In this document: positions 59,848 through 64,000 of the stretch, in pieces | Layout of the letters: every line of letters begins with the position of its first letter | Numbering within the stretch: the stretch's first letter is position 1 | Origin: Burkholderiales bacterium | GTDB lineage: Bacteria > Pseudomonadota > Gammaproteobacteria > Burkholderiales > Burkholderiaceae_C | Direction: 5' to 3' | DNA: 64,000 bases | Assembly: GCA_026400275.1 (NCBI GenBank) | Contig: JAPLPK010000067.1 | Location: 17,195-81,194 of the forward strand | Program-made: the position numbers and the translations under genes | The notes under the pieces: generated by a model | Told to the model about the DNA's origin: nothing | The model's database searches: none | What the model saw: the letters and a program-made list of their open reading frames with translations, nothing else

Positions 59848-60891
59848 ATGGCGATCGAAAAACTGGGCTTCTTGACCCCCGGCAACTACACCGATACCGA
59901 CCCCTTCACCGGGCTGGAGCAGAGCCTGCAGCTGTTCCAGCAGGGCGAAGACCTGGGCTACGACCACGGCTGGGTGCGCCAGCGGCACCTGGAGCGCGCC
60001 GTGTCCTCGGCCAGCGTGTTTCTGGCTGCGGCCAGCCAGCGCACCCGCCGCATCGCCCTGGGCACGGCCGTGATCCAGATGGGCTATGAAAACCCGTTCC
60101 GCCTGGCCGAAGACTTGGCCACGGTGGATGTGCTGTCGCGCGGTCGTTTGCTCGTGGGCCTGAGTGCGGGTGCGCCGCCCTATGGCCCGCTGCTGGGCGA
60201 GCGGTTTCTGGACGGTGACGCCAAGGACGTGGACTATTCGCACCATCGCATTGCCCGGCTGCGTAGCAATTTGCAGGGCGGCTGGATAGGCGACGAAACG
60301 GCGCTGATTCCATCGCCGGCAGGGCCACAGCGCGCGCGCCTGCACCCCTGGGCGCCGGGCCTGGCCGAGCGCCTGTGGTACGGCGGCGGCTCGCGCCGGT
60401 CGGTGGAGTGGGCCGGGCGCAACGGCTTCAACCTGTTGCTGGGCAATATCAATACCGGCGAAACGTCGGACGACTTCTACGTGACCCAATACGGCCATGT
60501 GGCGCTGTTCCAGCAGCACTGGGCGGCCGACTACACGCCTCGCATCGCCCTGGGCCGTGTCATCGTGCCGCTGGACAGCGCCGACGCCACCACCCGCCAG
60601 CGCTACCGCGCCTATGCCGAGAGCCGCAAGGCCCGCACGCTGCAGCCGCAAGGCGAGCGCCGTACGCTGTATGCGCCCGACCTGGTGGGCACCAGCGACG
60701 AGATTCTGGAGCTGCTGCACCAAGACCCTGTGCTGCCGCTGGTGCGCGAGCTGCGCCTGGAACTGCCCTACGACTTTGCGCCGCAGGACTACGCGCAAAT
60801 CCTGCACGACGTGGTGCGCTCCATCGCGCCGGCGCTGGGCTGGCAGCCTGCTGCCGAGGCGGTTGCGCCGGTGCCGGAGGCTGTGTTTTAA
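59848..60891 (+). CDS. LLM-class flavin-dependent oxidoreductase
   Basis: IEKLGFLTPGNYTDTDPFTGLEQSLQLFQQGEDLGYDHGWVRQRHLERAVSSASVFLAAASQRTRRIALGTAV. Confidence 0.88.
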   Translation: MAIEKLGFLTPGNYTDTDPFTGLEQSLQLFQQGEDLGYDHGWVRQRHLERAVSSASVFLAAASQRTRRIALGTAVIQMGYENPFRLAEDLATVDVLSRGRLLVGLSAGAPPYGPLLGERFLDGDAKDVDYSHHRIARLRSNLQGGWIGDETALIPSPAGPQRARLHPWAPGLAERLWYGGGSRRSVEWAGRNGFNLLLGNINTGETSDDFYVTQYGHVALFQQHWAADYTPRIALGRVIVPLDSADATTRQRYRAYAESRKARTLQPQGERRTLYAPDLVGTSDEILELLHQDPVLPLVRELRLELPYDFAPQDYAQILHDVVRSIAPALGWQPAAEAVAPVPEAVF

Positions 60892-60892
60892 A

Positions 60893-60954
60893 GCACTATG
60901 GTTTTGATAGCTGCTGGCGCAGGTATTACCTGCGCTGGAGGCCGATTTTGCTTA
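60893..60954 (+). repeat. dispersed hairpin repeat, family 1
   Basis: ggttttgatagctgctggcgcaggtattacctgcgctggaggccgattttgctta. Confidence 0.85.
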
Positions 60955-60997
60955 AACCCCGGGTGTGCCACCACAGGGGCCTCGCTAAAATCGGCCG

Positions 60998-61972
60998 ATG
61001 ACAAAAACCACCACGATCGCCACCCACAGTGGCACTTTCCATGCCGACGACGTTTTTGGCGTTGGCGTTCTGATGGGGGTGTTCCCCGCGCACAGCCTGC
61101 TGCGCACCCGCGACAAGGCCTTGATCGCTACTGCCGACTTTGTGGTCGATGTGGGCGGCACCTGGGACGCCGCCACCGGCCGTTTCGACCACCACCAGCG
61201 CGGCTTTGAAGGCGCGCGCCCGGTGCGTTTGGTCGATGGCCAAAGCGTGCCCGGCGTGGGCTATGCCAGCGCCGGCCTGGTGTGGTCGGCTTACGGCACG
61301 GACTACGTGAAAGCGTGGGCGACCAGCCATGGCCACACACTGGACGACGCTGCGGTGGCCGAGGTGGTGCATTCCATCGACCACTCGCTGGTGCAGTACC
61401 TGGACATCGTGGACACCGGCCAGGGCGATGTGGCGCCCGGCATCTTCGGCCTGTCCAGCCTGGTGGCGCAGCTGAACACCCATTGGCTGGAAGAGCAGGG
61501 CCTGGACCTGGCCGCCAAAGCCCAGCTGCTGGAAACCCGCTTCCGCGAGGCCATCGCCATCACCCGTAAGTTTCTGGACCATGCCATCAGCAAAAAAGTG
61601 GCGCAGATCCGCGCCATGGACATCGTGCGCCAGGCGCCGCGCCTGCTGGGCGGCAAGCTGCTGCACCTGCGTGAGGGCGGCATGCCCTGGACCCGCGTGG
61701 TGGTCGATGAAATGCCCGAGGTGATGTTCGTCATCTACCCCGACTCCGACGGCAACCAGTACCAGATCAAGACCGTGCCGACGGAGCCAGGCTCGTTCGA
61801 CACCCGTATGGATCTGCCCGCCAGCTGGGCCGGCCTGCGCGACCAGGAACTGGCCGCCGTCACCGGCGTGCCCGACAGTGTGTTCTGCCACCTCAACCTG
61901 TTCATCGGCGGAGCCCGTAGCTTCGAAGGCGCGCTGAAGCTGGCCGAACTGGCATTGGCGGAGCCCGTCTGA
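60998..61972 (+). CDS. MYG1 family protein
   Basis: IATHSGTFHADDVFGVGVLMGVFPAHSLLRTRDKALIATADFVVDVGGTWDAATGRFDHHQRGF. Confidence 0.92.
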   Translation: MTKTTTIATHSGTFHADDVFGVGVLMGVFPAHSLLRTRDKALIATADFVVDVGGTWDAATGRFDHHQRGFEGARPVRLVDGQSVPGVGYASAGLVWSAYGTDYVKAWATSHGHTLDDAAVAEVVHSIDHSLVQYLDIVDTGQGDVAPGIFGLSSLVAQLNTHWLEEQGLDLAAKAQLLETRFREAIAITRKFLDHAISKKVAQIRAMDIVRQAPRLLGGKLLHLREGGMPWTRVVVDEMPEVMFVIYPDSDGNQYQIKTVPTEPGSFDTRMDLPASWAGLRDQELAAVTGVPDSVFCHLNLFIGGARSFEGALKLAELALAEPV

Positions 61973-61987
61973 TTAAAAGGTACTCCG

Positions 61988-62890
61988 CTACGGACGCAGC
62001 GCTTGGGTGAAATCGATAAACGCGCGTAGCGGTGTCGGCAGCTGGCGGCGGCTGGGGTAGTACAGGTAGGGGCCGGAGAAGCTGGGCCACCAGGCTTGCA
62101 GCACCGGCTCCAGCGCCCCGCTGTCGAGATGGGGGCGCAGCCAGTCTTCGAACAGGTAGATGACGCCGCTACCGGCCACGGCGGCATCCACCGCCAGTTC
62201 CACGGCGCCGCCGATCCTGACGATCAGCGGGCCGCTGGTGTCCACCTTGATGGTTTCGCCGTCCCGCTCGAATTCCCAGGCCGGCATGGCGCCGCTGGCG
62301 AATTTGCCACGCAGGCAGGCGTGGCCCAGCAGGTCGCGCGGATGCTCGGGGCGACCGCGCTGGTCCAGGTAGGCGGGCGCGGCGGCAGCCGCAAAGCGCT
62401 GCACACGCGGGCCGATGGGGATGGCGACCATGTCCAGCTCCAGCCGCTCCTCGTAGCGGATGCCCGCATCGCAGCCCTCGGCCAGCATGTCCACAAAGCT
62501 TTCTTCGGCGATCACCTCCAGCACGATGTCGGGGTAGGCGGCCAAAAATGGCGGCACGATGCTAGGCAGCACCAGGCGGGCCGCGCTGAGCGGCACATTC
62601 AGCCGCAGCGTACCGGCGGGCCGGTCCCGAAAACCGTTGGCCACGTCCAGCGCGGCCTCCACCTCGCCCAGCGCCGGGCCCAGCCGCTCCAGCAGACGGG
62701 CGCCTGCCTCTGTCAGTGCGACGCTGCGCGTGCTGCGGTTGAGCAGCCGTACGCCAAGCCGGGTTTCGAGCCGGCGCACGGCCTCGCTGAGGCTGGAGGC
62801 GCTGCCACCGTTGGCAAGGGCCGCACCCCGAAAGCCGCCTGCACGCGCCACCGCCACGAAGGCCGTCAGGTCTGCCAGGTTTGCGGTCAT
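61988..62890 (-). CDS. LysR-family transcriptional regulator
   Basis: MTANLADLTAFVAVARAGGFRGAALANGGSASSLSEAVRRLETRLGVRLLNRSTRSVALTEAG. Confidence 0.93.
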   Translation of the reverse strand: MTANLADLTAFVAVARAGGFRGAALANGGSASSLSEAVRRLETRLGVRLLNRSTRSVALTEAGARLLERLGPALGEVEAALDVANGFRDRPAGTLRLNVPLSAARLVLPSIVPPFLAAYPDIVLEVIAEESFVDMLAEGCDAGIRYEERLELDMVAIPIGPRVQRFAAAAAPAYLDQRGRPEHPRDLLGHACLRGKFASGAMPAWEFERDGETIKVDTSGPLIVRIGGAVELAVDAAVAGSGVIYLFEDWLRPHLDSGALEPVLQAWWPSFSGPYLYYPSRRQLPTPLRAFIDFTQALRP

Positions 62891-62983
62891 TGTTCGCCTT
62901 TCTGCACAAGCTGTGCTGATTCAACCCACTTATCGTACGCGGTGTTCTTGCCTACATTCGTGGCTCACCACAGAGGAACGAAC

Positions 62984-63865
62984 ATGATCGACATTGGCCA
63001 AGCAGGAAATTACACACTCGGCGACCGCAGCGTACAGCGTCTGGGATACGGCGCCATGCAGCTCGCCGGCCCCGGCGTATTCGGGCCGCCGAAGGACCGC
63101 AAGGCGGCCGTCGCCGTACTGCGCGAGGCCGTGGAAAGCGGCGTCAACCACATCGACACCAGCGACTTTTACGGCCCGCACATCACCAACCAGATCCTGC
63201 GCGAGGCGCTGCACCCTTACCGCGACGGTCTCACCATCGTCACCAAAATCGGCGCCCGGCGCGGCGCGGATGGCTCCTGGAACCCGGCATTTGCACGCGA
63301 GGAACTGACCCAGGCGGTGCACGACAACCTGCGCAATCTGGGCCTGGACGTGCTCGACGTGGTCAACCTGCGCAGCATGTTCGGCATCCACGGGCCGGCC
63401 GAAGGCTCGCTGGAAGAACCGCTCAGCGTGCTGGCCGGGCTGCAGCAGCAGGGCCTGGTGCGCCACATCGGTTTAAGCAACGCCACACCCACGCAAATCG
63501 CCCAAGGGCGCAGCATCTGCCGCATTGTGTGCGTGCAGAACCTGTACAACCTGGCGCACCGTGCGGATGACGGCCTGGTCGCCGATCTGGCCCGCGACGG
63601 CACGGCTTACGTGCCGTTCTTCCCGCTGGGCGGCTTCAGCCCTTTGCAGTCGGCGGGGCTCTCCGCCGTGGCCGAGGAGCTTGGCGCCACACCCATGCAG
63701 GTCGCACTGGCTTGGCTGCTACAGCGCTCGCCCAACATTCTGTTGATCCCCGGCACTTCGTCGGTCGTGCATCTGCGCGAAAACCTGGCCGCGGCACAGT
63801 TGGTGCTGACCCCCAGCACGGTGGCGCGGTTGGACCAGATCGCCGGTGAAACCCAACCGGTCTGA
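62984..63865 (+). CDS. aldo/keto reductase, divergent from LysR
   Basis: MIDIGQAGNYTLGDRSVQRLGYGAMQLAGPGVFGPP...VNHIDTSDFYGPHITNQILREAL...TKIGARR. Confidence 0.92.
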   Translation: MIDIGQAGNYTLGDRSVQRLGYGAMQLAGPGVFGPPKDRKAAVAVLREAVESGVNHIDTSDFYGPHITNQILREALHPYRDGLTIVTKIGARRGADGSWNPAFAREELTQAVHDNLRNLGLDVLDVVNLRSMFGIHGPAEGSLEEPLSVLAGLQQQGLVRHIGLSNATPTQIAQGRSICRIVCVQNLYNLAHRADDGLVADLARDGTAYVPFFPLGGFSPLQSAGLSAVAEELGATPMQVALAWLLQRSPNILLIPGTSSVVHLRENLAAAQLVLTPSTVARLDQIAGETQPV

Positions 63866-63902
63866 TGCGCTGTAGGCTGGCCAGGGCGCTTAAACTTTTG
63901 CC

Positions 63903-64000
63903 ATGACCATCGAATCGACTCCTTCCGCCGACAAACCCAATGCCCGCACCGAAGCCGCGCTGGCCCGCCTGCACAAGGCCATGCGCGACATCGAGGCCGA
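63903..64000 (+). CDS. hypothetical protein, truncated by window end
   Basis: ATG at 63903: MTIESTPSADKPNARTEAALARLHKAMRDIEA... Confidence 0.4.
   Translation, partial: MTIESTPSADKPNARTEAALARLHKAMRDIEA

Overview
This 64 kb window is a high-GC, gene-dense chromosomal segment. Gene content and dispersed repeats suggest a Comamonadaceae-like betaproteobacterium (inference). I found no tRNA, rRNA, CRISPR or prophage. Housekeeping genes include purE/purK, a Sua5/TsaC-type gene, tsaB-rimI, pyrF, dacB, uvrA and ssb. Accessory content: (i) a probable pseudouridine/pyrimidine salvage cluster (39.5-46.7 kb) with an NMT1-type ABC transporter, a TetR/RutR-like regulator, psuK, psuG and a PHYHD1-like Fe(II)/2OG dioxygenase, directly followed by a BMP-type (nucleoside) ABC transporter (46.9-51.65 kb); a RutR-box-like dyad lies upstream of the first gene. 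(ii) An S-alkylcysteine-type sulfur salvage cluster (51.9-60.9 kb) resembling the Bacillus ytmI operon, with a fused permease-ATPase and two paralogous binding proteins. (iii) A sugar-type locus with an orphan binding protein, aldo/keto reductase, creatininase-family protein, LacI regulator and desaturase, ending in an IS3 relic. Other notable signals: an SGNH hydrolase and a UDG-like protein that both lack expected catalytic residues, a ~55-bp dispersed hairpin repeat family with copies inside coding sequences, a second ~100-bp dispersed repeat family, and a nested inverted/tandem repeat after pyrF. All family assignments come from reading the translations; no searches were run.
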